The notes: generated by a model not told the origin, from the letters alone. Positions 1 through 8,252 are shown, counted from the first letter of the stretch. The stretch: 27,822 nt of DNA from Bacillota bacterium (GCA_023397245.1 JAEWUH010000148.1:1-27822); one strand, 5' to 3'. A program made the numbers and translations.

Positions 1-777
1 GTTCGCTACCCAGCGGTCATAGACGTCCAGCCTGAAACTGGAAAGGTTGGTGTTAAAAATGCTGGGGGAGCTGTAAACGGCAACCTTGTAGCCGGCGGCC
101 TGCATGGTATCGCAGAAGGTGATGACCACGTCGGCAAGCGCTTCGCTGTCCATAGTGCGGTGCTCGCTGTATTCGATATCGTATACGACGGGGTAGTCCA
201 TTCCTCTGCCGCCGAGGATACTGAGCAACGCGTTCGCTTCCTGCTGAGCCATCGCAACGTTTGTGGCGCAGCTGTAATAGTACGTGCCCACTTTTAAACC
301 GGCGCTAAGTGCGCCGGAATAGTTGGAGCTGAAATAAGGGTCGGTTTGCGGGGTCAGGGAATCCAGCCCCGTGTAGCCGGCGCGGATAAAAGCAAAATCG
401 ATTCCGCTGGATTTCACGCTGTTCCAGTCTACGGTCTGCTGGTACTTGGAAACATCGATTCCCTTGTACGCGACGCTTACCGTGCAGGTTGCGCTCAGTC
501 CGCTGCCTGTGGTTGCGGTGATGGTTGTCATGCCCAGCGAAACGCCGGTTACCGTGCCGCCGCTGACGGTGGCGATGTTCGTGTCGGCCGCAGACCAGCT
601 CACATCCGAGGTGGCAATCCCGTTCAGGCTGGCGGTCAGTGTGGTGAAATCTCCCGGCTTCACCGCAATCGAACTCTGGTCAAGGGCAAGGGTGTCACTG
701 GCGGACACTGTCATTGCCGGAATGCTGAAGAAAGCAATGACGGTAAGCGTTAATACGAGCGATAAGATTTTTTTCAA
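1..777 (-). CDS. Secreted GH25 lysozyme with Ig-like domain (3' end truncated by window)
   Basis: A peptidoglycan muramidase of glycoside hydrolase family 25, exported to the cell wall. The frame opens with TTG at 775-777 behind a GGAGG at 785-789 and runs off the window at position 1, leaving 259 codons. Residues 1-26 are a signal peptide (KK, hydrophobic core, cleavage near VSA-SD). Residues about 28-104 form a bacterial Ig-like (BIG_2-type) domain with the usual VSWSAADTNIATV and GTVTGVSLGMTTITAT strands. The GH25 domain starts near residue 105 with YKGIDVSKYQ (Asp109) and shows FAFIRAGYTG, GTYYYS and YPVVYDIEYSE, with the expected catalytic-site acids at Asp201 and Glu203. It is transcribed alone from a consensus promoter at 1034-1062 through a roughly 250-nt leader. 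It could be an autolysin or a lysozyme-like toxin against other bacteria; the missing C-terminus prevents a decision. The longest ATG frames here are out of phase with this protein. Confidence 0.88.
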   Translation of the reverse strand, partial: MKKILSLVLTLTVIAFFSIPAMTVSASDTLALDQSSIAVKPGDFTTLTASLNGIATSDVSWSAADTNIATVSGGTVTGVSLGMTTITATTGSGLSATCTVSVAYKGIDVSKYQQTVDWNSVKSSGIDFAFIRAGYTGLDSLTPQTDPYFSSNYSGALSAGLKVGTYYYSCATNVAMAQQEANALLSILGGRGMDYPVVYDIEYSEHRTMDSEALADVVITFCDTMQAAGYKVAVYSSPSIFNTNLSSFRLDVYDRWVAN

Positions 778-1027
778 TGTTTTTCCTCCGTTTTCGTTCA
801 ATCTTGCTGATTTTCATACTTCCGCTGAAATATTCGTAAAAAGGCCGGACTTAAATAAACAGCTGCGGCATTCGGTATTTGATTCCAATGCCGCAGCAAA
901 TCGTCTTGTAAACCGTTCGGGGACTGCCGATGAATGCGCCTGAATCCCGCCGTTCCCCATACGTTAAAAGCTACGGGATTTTTTCGAAAACCCAGTCACA
1001 AATGATAAAATGAAATGGGAATGTCTG
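778..1027 (-). promoter_or_regulatory. Long structured leader of the lysozyme gene, possible attenuator
   Basis: This 250-base gene-free transcript segment separates the lysozyme promoter from its start codon. In transcript order it has a GGGTTTT/AAAATCCC hairpin (about 973-992), a GC-rich region with GGGGAAC pairing loosely to GTCCCC, then a perfect 11-bp hairpin (862-872 with 887-897) followed by a T-rich tract. That order, folded region then terminator then gene, is typical of cis-acting attenuators. I compared it from memory with the ydaO c-di-AMP, c-di-GMP-I and -II, T-box, NiCo and guanidine classes and found no match. It could also be a separate small RNA ending at the hairpin. Confidence 0.45.
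862..897 (-). terminator. Terminator-like hairpin inside the lysozyme leader
   Basis: GCTGCGGCATT at 862-872 is perfectly complementary to 887-897, giving an 11-bp stem with a 14-base loop. On the minus strand it is followed by TGTTTATTTAA, a moderately T-rich run. It lies about 85 bases before the lysozyme start codon and after the promoter, so it would stop most transcripts unless an upstream structure interferes. Confidence 0.55.
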
Positions 1028-1033
1028 CTTATT

Positions 1034-1062
1034 ATTATATTTTTGTTTCCTAATTATGTCAA
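1034..1062 (-). promoter_or_regulatory. Consensus sigma-A promoter for the GH25 lysozyme
   Basis: On the minus strand a perfect TTGACA (-35, 1057-1062) is followed after exactly 17 bases by a perfect TATAAT (-10, 1034-1039). Transcription would start near 1027, about 250 bases before the TTG start codon. It lies downstream of the alr terminator, so the lysozyme is transcribed independently. Confidence 0.85.
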
Positions 1063-1110
1063 GTAAACAAAGGAAAATCCATATTTTCCCACGATTCAGC
1101 AAATAGTAAA

Positions 1111-1149
1111 CCCTCCCGGAAAGGCGGATGAAATACCTGCCCGGGAGGG
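1111..1149 (-). terminator. Hairpin downstream of alr, probable terminator
   Basis: CCCTCCCGG at 1111-1119 pairs perfectly with 1141-1149 (9 bp, 21-base loop), starting 12 bases past the alr stop codon. The following minus-strand bases (TTTACTATTTG) are only moderately T-rich, so termination may be incomplete. Confidence 0.55.
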
Positions 1150-1160
1150 ATATAAGCGGT

Positions 1161-2348
1161 TTATTCACATATGTAGTCCAGTTTGCCGATTGCTTCTCCG
1201 TTCTTATAGAAAATACGCGGAACGCGCTTTGAAATCATGCAGACCAGCTCGTAATTGATGGTCTGGTTCAGTTCGGCAAGCTCATCCACCGGCAGAAAGC
1301 TTTCCCCGTCGTGGCCGAAAACCGTTACGGTGTCGCCCTCCTGCAGACCCGGGATGCCGGTGACGTTCAGCATGAGCTGATCCATGCAGACACGGCCGAC
1401 AATCCGTGCCCTTTTCCCTTTTACCAGCATATCCGCCTGCCCGAAGAGGTGCCTCGGGTAGCCGTCCGCGTAACCGATGGGCACGGTGGCGATTTTAGTC
1501 GGCTCCTCCGCCGTGAAGCACCGGCCGTAGCTTACGGTGGTCTGGGGCTCGACGGTTTTTACCAGCGACACAACGCTTTTCAGTTCCATGGCCGGAATGA
1601 AATCCGGTTTGCTTTTCAGCTTGCCGGAGGGCATCAGACCGTAGAGCACGATGCCGGGGCGCACCATATCGAGCTGCATTTCGGGATAATCGAAAATGGC
1701 CGCGGAGTTTGCGCAGTGCCGTATTTTAAAGCTGATGCCGTGCCGTTTCAGCTGGGAAATCGCGTCGGTAAAATTGCTGAACTGCTTCATCGTGTAATCG
1801 CGTCCGCCGTCGCCTTCATCAGCCACCGCGAAATGCGTGAAGATTCCTTCCGTGTCAATGCAGGACAGCCTGCATACCTTCCGGATATCCTCGATGGCAC
1901 GCGCGTCGCGCGCGGGGTCCTGATAGACGAACCCGATGCGGCTCATGCCGGTATCCAGTTTGATGTGAACCTTTACCGTCACGCCTGCCTTCTGGGCTTC
2001 AAAGGAAAGCCGTACGCCGTAATCCGCCGAAAGCACCGCCTGGGAGATATTCAGCTCGCTCAGTTTGGCCGCATTTTCGGGAGGGGTATAGCCTAGGATA
2101 AGGATGGGCAGCCCAATGCCCGCATTACGCAGCTGCATGGCCTCTTCCAAATTGGAGACCGCGAACCAGTCCGCGCCGAGTTCTTCGTACTCCTTTGCAA
2201 GCACCACCGCGCCGTGGCCGTAGGCGTCCGCTTTGATTACGCAGCAGACGCGCGTTTCCGGGTTCAGCTGATTGCAGATCACCTTGAAATTATGATCGAT
2301 TGCGTCTAGGCTGACTTCAGCCCATGTTCTTTTCAGAAAATCGCTCAT
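1161..2348 (-). CDS. alr: Alanine racemase
   Basis: A PLP-dependent enzyme interconverting L- and D-alanine in the cytoplasm, supplying D-Ala for peptidoglycan. At 395 residues it is a normal-length member. The N-terminal TIM barrel carries the PLP-binding lysine in VIKADAYGHG (Lys39) and the HIKLDTGMSRIGF strand (about 128-140). The C-terminal beta domain carries the second catalytic base in TVSYGRCFTA (Tyr274) and VGRVCMDQLM. The ATG start at 2346-2348 is preceded by a weak AGGTGA site. It begins 19 bases after the purL stop codon on the same strand, so it is probably co-transcribed with purL, with a hairpin at 1111-1149 closing the unit. The pairing with purL has no obvious pathway logic. 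The assignment is firm. Confidence 0.97.
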   Translation of the reverse strand: MSDFLKRTWAEVSLDAIDHNFKVICNQLNPETRVCCVIKADAYGHGAVVLAKEYEELGADWFAVSNLEEAMQLRNAGIGLPILILGYTPPENAAKLSELNISQAVLSADYGVRLSFEAQKAGVTVKVHIKLDTGMSRIGFVYQDPARDARAIEDIRKVCRLSCIDTEGIFTHFAVADEGDGGRDYTMKQFSNFTDAISQLKRHGISFKIRHCANSAAIFDYPEMQLDMVRPGIVLYGLMPSGKLKSKPDFIPAMELKSVVSLVKTVEPQTTVSYGRCFTAEEPTKIATVPIGYADGYPRHLFGQADMLVKGKRARIVGRVCMDQLMLNVTGIPGLQEGDTVTVFGHDGESFLPVDELAELNQTINYELVCMISKRVPRIFYKNGEAIGKLDYICE

Positions 2349-2367
2349 GGTTGTTGTTCACCTGGTT

Positions 2368-5300
2368 TTATTTAAAATATTTGACACCGGATTCAAAGAT
2401 TTTCTGATCCTTTTCGCCCGGTACATTGGCGTATAAGTGCTCGCCCCTGCGCTCGGAGTGGGCCATCTTGCCCAAAACCCTGCCGTCCGGGCTCGTAATG
2501 CCCTCCACCGCACAGACCGAGCCGTTCGGGTTCCACTCGATGCTGCCGCTGGGCTCGCCGTCCGGAGCGGTGTACTGTGTGGCGACCTGTCCGTTCGTGA
2601 TCAGTTCCTTCATCACCGTGTCACTCGCCACAAAACGCCCTTCGCCGTGGGAAACCGGCACCGCGAATACGTCACCGGCGTTTACGCCCGCAAACCACGG
2701 GGATTTCACGGAGGTCACGCGGGTATATACCATGCGCGAAACGTGGCGGCCCAGCGTGTTGAAGGTCAGGGTGGGCATGCTCTCGTCCGGCTGCATGATT
2801 TTGCCGTAGGGCACCAGGCCAAGCTTGATGAGCGCCTGGAAGCCGTTGCAGATTCCCAGCATCAGGCCGTCGCGGTTGTTGAGCAGATCGCTCACCGCTT
2901 CGGCGATTTTCGGATTGCGGAAGGTCGTGGCAATGAACTTGCCGGAACCGTCCGGCTCGTCGCCGCCGGAGAAGCCGCCGGGAATCATGATGATCTGCGA
3001 TTGGCGGATGGCTGTTACCATACGCTCAATGGTATTCTCGATGTCCGCGGTGCTGAGGTTGCGCACCACCAGCACTTCCGGCTGTGCGCCCGCGCGCTCA
3101 AAGGCTCTGGCGCTGTCGTACTCGCAGTTGTTGCCGGGGAATACCGGAATGAACACGCGCGGCCTCGCGGTTTTGATTGCCGGAGCCTTTCCGCTGCGTT
3201 CACTATAAAGCGGAACAGCGTGGGAAACAGACTGTTCCGACGCTTTCTGCGGGAATATTTTCTCAAGTGTACCGCTCCACGCGGCAATCAGGTCGTCCAA
3301 GTCAAGGCTTTCACTGCCGAGGGTGATTTTCGGCTCCGCGATTACCTTGCCCAGCTTTACCGCGCCCGGCACCGCGTCCGCCGCGGCCTCTTTTCCGGCT
3401 GCAAGCTCCACGAGGATCGAGCCGGAAACCGGTGCGAACAGGGTTTCAGCGTTCTGTGCGCTTTCCTCAAACGCAAAGCCGAGCTTATTGCCAAAGCACA
3501 TTTTGGCTACGGAAGCAGCCGCGCCGCCCTCTTTTACAACGGAGGCGGAAACCGCGCTGCCGTTTCCTATCATATCTGTAATAGATTTATAATATTCCTT
3601 CAGCTTATTCCAGTCGGGCAGCAGAGTGTCTTTGTTCTCCGGTACCGGGAACAGAACAACCGTGGAATCCGCATTCTTAAATGCGGCGGAGATGGTCTTG
3701 CTCGCCTTGGTCATGGTCACGGCAAAGCTGACCAGCGTGGGGGGTACGTCGAGCTGTTCAAACGAGCCGCTCATGCTGTCCTTGCCGCCGATGGCGGGAA
3801 GTCCCATGCCGATTTGCGCAGTGAGTGCGCCGAGCAGCGCCGCCGCCGGTTTACCCCAGCGCTTTGGGTCGGTGTTGAGCCGCTCAAAATATTCCTGAAA
3901 GGTCAGCCTTGCCTTCATCGGGTCCGCGCCGATGGCGGCCAGCTTGGAAAGGCTTTCCACAACCGCGTAAGCCGCGCCGTGGAACGGGCTGAACCGCGCG
4001 ATGCCCGGAATATAGCCGTAGGCCATGGCGGTTGCGTCGTCGGTTTCGCCGTGGAGCACGGGGATTTTTGCGGCCATCGCTTCCTCAGGAGTAAGCTGAT
4101 ATTTGCCCGCAAAAGGCATCAGCACGGTGGCGGCGCCGATGCTTGCGTCAAAACGCTCGCTCAGCCCCTTCTGGCTGCAGACCTCAAGGCGGGAAAGGTT
4201 TTCTTTGAACGCTTTGCCGAGCGGCTTGTCCTTCAGACAGGCCGGAACAAGCGTGCGGTAATATTCAGCGGGATTGACCGCTTCGATGGTCACGTCGTTT
4301 TTCTGGGTGACGCCGTTGGTATCTAAGAACGCGCGGCTGATGTCTACGATGATGTCTTCACGCCATTTCATGCGGAGGCGCGGCTCTTCGGTAACCACGG
4401 CCACGACCTGTGCGTTGAGGTTTTCACTGCCCGCAGCTGCAATAAACGCGTCCACGTCGGCGGGGGAGAGCACGACCGCCATGCGCTCCTGTGATTCGGA
4501 GATAGCAAGCTCGGTGCCGTCCAGACCTTCGTATTTCTTCGGGACCTTATTTAAATCGATTTTCAGGCCGTCCGCAAGCTCGCCGATGGCCACGCAGACG
4601 CCGCCCGCGCCGAAGTCGTTGCAGCGCTTGATGAGCTTGGCCACCTCGGGATGGCGGAACAGGCGCTGGATTTTGCGCTCGGTGGGCGGATTCCCCTTCT
4701 GTACCTCCGCACCGCAGACTTCGATGGACTGTTCGGTGTGCGCCTTGGAAGAACCGGTTGCGCCGCCGCAGCCGTCGCGGCCGGTGCTGCCGCCCAGCAG
4801 CACGATGATATCGCCCTCATCCGGTACGGAACGGACGACGTTCTCCTTGGGAGAAGCGCCGATGACCGCGCCGATTTCCATACGTTTTGCAACGTAGCCG
4901 GAATCGTAAAGCTCGGTCACCTGCCCGGTGGCAAGGCCGATCTGGTTGCCGTAGGAGCTGTAGCCGTGCGCCGCGCCCGTGGTGATCTTGCGGGTGGGGA
5001 GCTTGCCGTGCATGGTATCCTCAAAAGCAACGCGCGGGTCGCCGGAACCGGTTACGCGCATCGCCTGATAGACATAGGCTCTGCCGGAAAGCGGGTCGCG
5101 GATGGCGCCGCCGAGGCAGGTGGCCGCGCCGCCGAACGGTTCGATTTCCGTGGGGTGGTTGTGGGTTTCGTTCTTGAACTGTACCAGCCATTTTTCGGTT
5201 TTGCCGTCTACGGTGACCGGAACCTCGATGGAGCAGGCGTTGATTTCCTCGCTCAGGTCAAGGTCTGGAATCATCCCTCTTTTACGCAGGAGTTTCATGC

Positions 5301-6141
5301 CGATGACCGCCATATCCATGAGGGAAACGGGGCGGTCGGTCTCGCCGTAGACTTCTTTGCGCGCGTCATAGTAAGCCTTCAGTGCGTCCTCAATCGCGCC
5401 GCTGACGGCGGACTGCTCAATTTTGATATTCTGCAGGCGGGTGGAGAAGGTGGTGTGGCGGCAGTGGTCGCTCCAGTAGGTATCGATGACGCGGAGCTCG
5501 GTCACGCTCGGGTCGCGCTTTTCCTGATCACGGAAATAGCTCTGGCAGAACTTCAAATCCTCGGGGCTCATGGCGAAGCCCATGGACTGATAATACGCGT
5601 TCAGCTCGGCATCGTTCCACTGAATAAAGCCCGCAACACGCGCGACATCCGGCGGCACGTCCGCTGTGATATCAAGGGTTTCGGGCTTTTTAAGAGAGGC
5701 AAGCCGGCTTTCCACCGGGTTTACCATATAGCTTTTTATGTTTTTCAGCTGCTCTTCGGTCAGGTTGCCGCGGATGGCAATCACGCGGGCGGTCGCAACT
5801 TCCGGGCGTTCTCCCTGCGTCAAAAGCTGCACGCACTGTGCGGCGGAATCGGCGCGCTGGTCGTATTGGCCGGGAAGGTATTCCATGGCAAATACGGAAT
5901 AGCCCTGCGGCAGCGGGTATTCCTCATCGTAGACGCTGTCTACGTTCGGCTCGGAAAAAATGGTTCCTCTGGCGGCCTGAAATTCTTCTTTGCTAAGGCC
6001 GGAAATATCGTACCGGTTAATCAGCCGGAGTTCCTCAATGGAGTCCATCCCCAGGTTCTCCACAAGATCGGCCCTTATGTGCTGTGCTTCCACATCAAAG
6101 CCCGGTTTCTTCTCTACAAATACGCGAATAACGTCAGACAT
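2368..6141 (-). CDS. purL: Phosphoribosylformylglycinamidine synthase, single-chain
   Basis: Fourth step of de novo purine synthesis: FGAR, glutamine and ATP give FGAM, glutamate and ADP. At 1257 residues this is the fused form in which PurS-like, PurL and PurQ functions lie in one chain, rather than the three-subunit Bacillus arrangement. The N-terminal about 150 residues are PurS-like. The synthase core has RDTYWSDHCRHTTFS-type and KNETHNHPTEIEPFGGAATC-type motifs (read as VIDTYWSDHCRHTTF and FKNETHNHPTEIEPFGG), plus a second AIRS-like half with IGGKDSMSGS. The C-terminal glutaminase starts near residue 980 (FPGNNCEYDSARAF), with nucleophile Cys1098 in MLGICNGFQ and the His-Glu pair in SHGEGRF. 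The ATG at 6139-6141 follows a GGGGGA ribosome binding site. No purine riboswitch was seen upstream, although other purine genes often have one. No other pur genes are adjacent. Confidence 0.97.
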   Translation of the reverse strand: MSDVIRVFVEKKPGFDVEAQHIRADLVENLGMDSIEELRLINRYDISGLSKEEFQAARGTIFSEPNVDSVYDEEYPLPQGYSVFAMEYLPGQYDQRADSAAQCVQLLTQGERPEVATARVIAIRGNLTEEQLKNIKSYMVNPVESRLASLKKPETLDITADVPPDVARVAGFIQWNDAELNAYYQSMGFAMSPEDLKFCQSYFRDQEKRDPSVTELRVIDTYWSDHCRHTTFSTRLQNIKIEQSAVSGAIEDALKAYYDARKEVYGETDRPVSLMDMAVIGMKLLRKRGMIPDLDLSEEINACSIEVPVTVDGKTEKWLVQFKNETHNHPTEIEPFGGAATCLGGAIRDPLSGRAYVYQAMRVTGSGDPRVAFEDTMHGKLPTRKITTGAAHGYSSYGNQIGLATGQVTELYDSGYVAKRMEIGAVIGASPKENVVRSVPDEGDIIVLLGGSTGRDGCGGATGSSKAHTEQSIEVCGAEVQKGNPPTERKIQRLFRHPEVAKLIKRCNDFGAGGVCVAIGELADGLKIDLNKVPKKYEGLDGTELAISESQERMAVVLSPADVDAFIAAAGSENLNAQVVAVVTEEPRLRMKWREDIIVDISRAFLDTNGVTQKNDVTIEAVNPAEYYRTLVPACLKDKPLGKAFKENLSRLEVCSQKGLSERFDASIGAATVLMPFAGKYQLTPEEAMAAKIPVLHGETDDATAMAYGYIPGIARFSPFHGAAYAVVESLSKLAAIGADPMKARLTFQEYFERLNTDPKRWGKPAAALLGALTAQIGMGLPAIGGKDSMSGSFEQLDVPPTLVSFAVTMTKASKTISAAFKNADSTVVLFPVPENKDTLLPDWNKLKEYYKSITDMIGNGSAVSASVVKEGGAAASVAKMCFGNKLGFAFEESAQNAETLFAPVSGSILVELAAGKEAAADAVPGAVKLGKVIAEPKITLGSESLDLDDLIAAWSGTLEKIFPQKASEQSVSHAVPLYSERSGKAPAIKTARPRVFIPVFPGNNCEYDSARAFERAGAQPEVLVVRNLSTADIENTIERMVTAIRQSQIIMIPGGFSGGDEPDGSGKFIATTFRNPKIAEAVSDLLNNRDGLMLGICNGFQALIKLGLVPYGKIMQPDESMPTLTFNTLGRHVSRMVYTRVTSVKSPWFAGVNAGDVFAVPVSHGEGRFVASDTVMKELITNGQVATQYTAPDGEPSGSIEWNPNGSVCAVEGITSPDGRVLGKMAHSERRGEHLYANVPGEKDQKIFESGVKYFK

Positions 6142-6197
6142 ATTTCCCCCGTTCCGCCGCCCAAAAGCAGCCTGTTACACATGAGTTTTTTCTCGAT

Positions 6198-6226
6198 TTT
6201 ATAGAAATCGCCAACATTAATATTAA
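6198..6226 (-). promoter_or_regulatory. Possible purL promoter
   Basis: On the minus strand TATAAA (6198-6203) lies 17 bases after TTAATA (6221-6226), a partial -35 match. The -10 sits in an inverted repeat, CGATTT with AAATCG (6194-6199 and 6205-6210), and the -35 lies in an 11-bp tandem repeat (6220-6241). Both could be operator sequence, but no known box is recognised. Confidence 0.4.
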
Positions 6227-6241
6227 CACAATATTAACACA
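6220..6241. repeat. Two tandem copies of ATATTAACACA upstream of purL
   Basis: ATATTAACACA occurs at 6220-6230 and again directly at 6231-6241. The repeat covers the probable -35 region of purL and lies just past the DUF1015 terminator. It may be a direct-repeat regulator site or simple AT-rich sequence. Confidence 0.5.
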
Positions 6242-6288
6242 AATTCAGGCCTTTATAAAGCCGTTCCATCAACATTTCCGTTTTGAAT

Positions 6289-6327
6289 AAAAATGACAGC
6301 GGGAGAGAAGCTCCCGCCGTCATTTTT
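6289..6327 (-). terminator. Terminator of the DUF1015 gene
   Basis: Positions 6289-6305 pair with 6311-6327 with a single mismatch (16 of 17 bp) and a 5-base loop. The stem has a GC-rich core (GCGGGAG/CTCCCGC) and A-rich/T-rich arms. It starts a few bases past the DUF1015 stop codon on the minus strand and ends in TTTTTATTC. The symmetric arms could also stop plus-strand transcription. Confidence 0.88.
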
Positions 6328-6333
6328 GTCGGA

Positions 6334-7560
6334 TTATCTGATTTTTCGGCACTCCATGTAAAAGCGTTTGTCGCAGGCGTGTCCCATGGAAAAGGTCTTC
6401 CGAGGGAGTGCGCCGTCCAGCGCGACCGTTTCAAAAAGGCTGCTTTTCTCCATCTTGGGGAGAAGAAATCCGATTGCCGCGCCGTCCTGCGCGCAGAGGC
6501 GTTCCACAACGTCTTCGCCGTGGATATAGTCGGTTTTTCCGCCGATTTTATCAAGGCGGCTGTCCAGAAATTTTTGCAGGGTTCCCACCTCAAGGTTGGA
6601 GGGCGGGTTCTTGACCCAGAGATCCTTTTTCTCCGTCCCGATCACGCAGGTGATGCGATGTCCTTCGCATGGGGTATCGGAGATCTCGTAATAGCTGCGC
6701 AGCTCGGCCAGCAGTTCGGCGGGCTTCGTCTGGAACACCACGCGATGAATCGGCTCAAACTGCAGCGAATTGTCGTAAAGGTTTACCACCTCCGCCAGCG
6801 CCCAGCGGGCGGGATGGTTTGCGGCCTGTTCCGGCGTGAGCGTTTTTTTCAGCTCCTCATAGCAGGCCTTGGCGGTAGCGAGCGAATGGTTGCCGTCGCC
6901 GACGGCAAAGAGCAGGTTGTCATTTACCGGCAGGCTGTCCAGCGCAGCTTCCAGCTTTTGCGCTGCTTCGTCGTTCAGGCTGAATCCCTTTATACTTCCG
7001 CTTTGCTGCATCAGTTTGCCCTCGTATTCGAGGGTAAGGGAGGCTTTGTCAATCGGCTCTATGACGGATTTCTGTTTGTCGTCGATTAATATCATGATGT
7101 GGGGGAGCTCCAGCGGCGCGCCGCGGCGGATTTTTACGCGCGGCGGAATGCGTTCCAGCACCGTGCCCTCGGTTGCGCGGATAGGCGTTTTGCTGCCCGC
7201 CTCGTAGCGGTACTGCTCCAGATCGAGCGCCATCATCACGCCGCGGCGGATTTGACCGTCCGCGAGGGTGCGCTCCACATAAATATAGCGATTTTTCAGC
7301 TCGCGGAATACGCCGTCCGCAAGGTAGTTCTCCATCGCGGCATTAATGCCCGCCGCGTACTGCTCAGCGTCGGTGGATTCCAGATAGCACTCCGGGTACA
7401 CGAGATGATAGGCAGAGGGATAACCCCCCGCGATTTCCTTTGCTTTCTGCCAGTATTCCGGCTCGCTGGTATACTGGTCGCAGGCGACCACACACCAGTT
7501 CTCTGTGGGGACGTTTTTCGGCAGCAAAATATCCGCCGGCTTAAAGTACGGGTGCTTCAT
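6334..7560 (-). CDS. DUF1015 family protein
   Basis: A 408-residue cytoplasmic protein of the DUF1015 family, widespread in anaerobic Firmicutes and of unknown biochemical role. The typical N-terminus (YFKPADILLPK, then WCVVACDQYTSEPEYW) and the conserved VGDGNHSLATAKACYEEL block near residues 220-240 identify it. No signal peptide or membrane segment is visible. The ATG at 7558-7560 follows an AGGAGG site. It is monocistronic, with its own promoter at 7617-7646, a palindrome over the transcript start at 7585-7614, and a strong terminator at 6289-6327. In some genomes the family sits near serine or phosphoglycerate metabolism genes, but nothing in this neighbourhood supports that, so no function is assigned. 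Confidence 0.9.
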   Translation of the reverse strand: MKHPYFKPADILLPKNVPTENWCVVACDQYTSEPEYWQKAKEIAGGYPSAYHLVYPECYLESTDAEQYAAGINAAMENYLADGVFRELKNRYIYVERTLADGQIRRGVMMALDLEQYRYEAGSKTPIRATEGTVLERIPPRVKIRRGAPLELPHIMILIDDKQKSVIEPIDKASLTLEYEGKLMQQSGSIKGFSLNDEAAQKLEAALDSLPVNDNLLFAVGDGNHSLATAKACYEELKKTLTPEQAANHPARWALAEVVNLYDNSLQFEPIHRVVFQTKPAELLAELRSYYEISDTPCEGHRITCVIGTEKKDLWVKNPPSNLEVGTLQKFLDSRLDKIGGKTDYIHGEDVVERLCAQDGAAIGFLLPKMEKSSLFETVALDGALPRKTFSMGHACDKRFYMECRKIR

Positions 7561-7584
7561 AAAATCCTCCTATATATGTACATT

Positions 7585-7614
7585 ACAGGTTGTTGCTTTA
7601 GCGCTCTAACCTGT
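7585..7614. promoter_or_regulatory. Inverted repeat at the start of the DUF1015 transcript
   Basis: ACAGGTT (7585-7591) and AACCTGT (7608-7614) form a perfect 7-bp inverted repeat with a 16-base spacer. It overlaps the predicted +1 and lies upstream of the Shine-Dalgarno sequence. It could be a repressor operator or a 5' mRNA hairpin. No known regulator box is recognised. Confidence 0.45.
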
Positions 7615-7616
7615 TA

Positions 7617-7646
7617 ATCATAGCACAGATAACGGAGTGGGTGCAA
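7617..7646 (-). promoter_or_regulatory. Promoter of the DUF1015 gene
   Basis: On the minus strand TTGCAC (7641-7646) and TATGAT (7617-7622) are separated by 18 bases. Transcription would begin near 7610, inside the inverted repeat at 7585-7614. Confidence 0.65.
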
Positions 7647-7669
7647 CACGTTTTATTTTGTCATCAAAT

Positions 7670-8227
7670 TTATAAAAGATTTATCACTACATCTTTCACA
7701 TAGTCTGTAATGCCATCGGAGGAATTATATTTGCCGGTATCATTTAAATAGGGGTAGGTTACTTCTGTAAAACTGTAATTCTTCATTACGAATTTTTGAA
7801 ATATTATTTTTAATTGTGTCTCATCACAAATTCCGGCGGAACAGTAGCTGAAAATAGCAACTTTTTTATTCAGCAAGGGATTTTTGTCCGTGTTCATTTG
7901 GTTTGTATCAAACAGAACACTCGTCAAGCGCTCAAATAACGCAGTTAAGCGCGATGGAATCCCCGCATAAACCGGGGTAATAATAAAGATTGCATCGGTA
8001 GCAATTAATTTGTCATAAATCTCCTGAAAATGATCTAAGTCCGAACTTGGCAGTACACAATACCCTTTTTGCGCACATTGATGACATGAAATACATCCTT
8101 TCACTTCATGGTCTGCCATATGAATATATTCAAAATTATGGTTGGAGCGGAGACTGCGGAGCATTGCTTCAATTTCCTGATTTACCCCGCCGAAACGGTG
8201 AGAACCAAAAATAACCGTAATATTCAA
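7670..8227 (-). CDS. Flavodoxin-fold NAD(P)H:FMN oxidoreductase, iron-sulfur flavoprotein type
   Basis: A 185-residue flavodoxin-like (FMN_red/Flavodoxin_2 type) protein. The phosphate loop is IFGSHRFGGVNQE near residue 6, and the flavin-binding strand reads ATDAIFIITPVYAGIPSRL. Cys45, Cys48, Cys51 and Cys57 make a CX2CX2CX5C cluster motif like that of iron-sulfur flavoproteins, which bind FMN and a 4Fe-4S cluster and reduce electrophiles or oxygen species. The start is TTG at 8225-8227: the AGGAG at 8236-8240 lies 8 bases upstream, whereas the longer ATG frame from 8248 would put this ribosome site inside the coding region and starts at or before the predicted transcript start. Base composition is visibly AT-richer than the neighbours, which suggests recent acquisition. 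Substrate unknown. Confidence 0.82.
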   Translation of the reverse strand: MNITVIFGSHRFGGVNQEIEAMLRSLRSNHNFEYIHMADHEVKGCISCHQCAQKGYCVLPSSDLDHFQEIYDKLIATDAIFIITPVYAGIPSRLTALFERLTSVLFDTNQMNTDKNPLLNKKVAIFSYCSAGICDETQLKIIFQKFVMKNYSFTEVTYPYLNDTGKYNSSDGITDYVKDVVINLL

Positions 8228-8252
8228 ATTTCTCTCTCCTTTTAGCATTTAT

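Noticed and set aside
346..943. Plus-strand open frames over the lysozyme and its leader
   Set aside because: They lie opposite a clear GH25/Ig-like protein and its promoter leader. The second ends inside the leader hairpin and has no Shine-Dalgarno.
778..1027. ydaO (c-di-AMP) riboswitch in the lysozyme leader
   Set aside because: The expected conserved GGGGUGAAUC-type and AAUCCGUCAGCUAACCUCG-type blocks were not found, so only an unclassified leader is claimed.
2437..6204. Very long plus-strand open frames opposite purL
   Set aside because: They are antisense to a firmly identified PurL, have no domain character or ribosome site, and arise from GC-rich codon bias.
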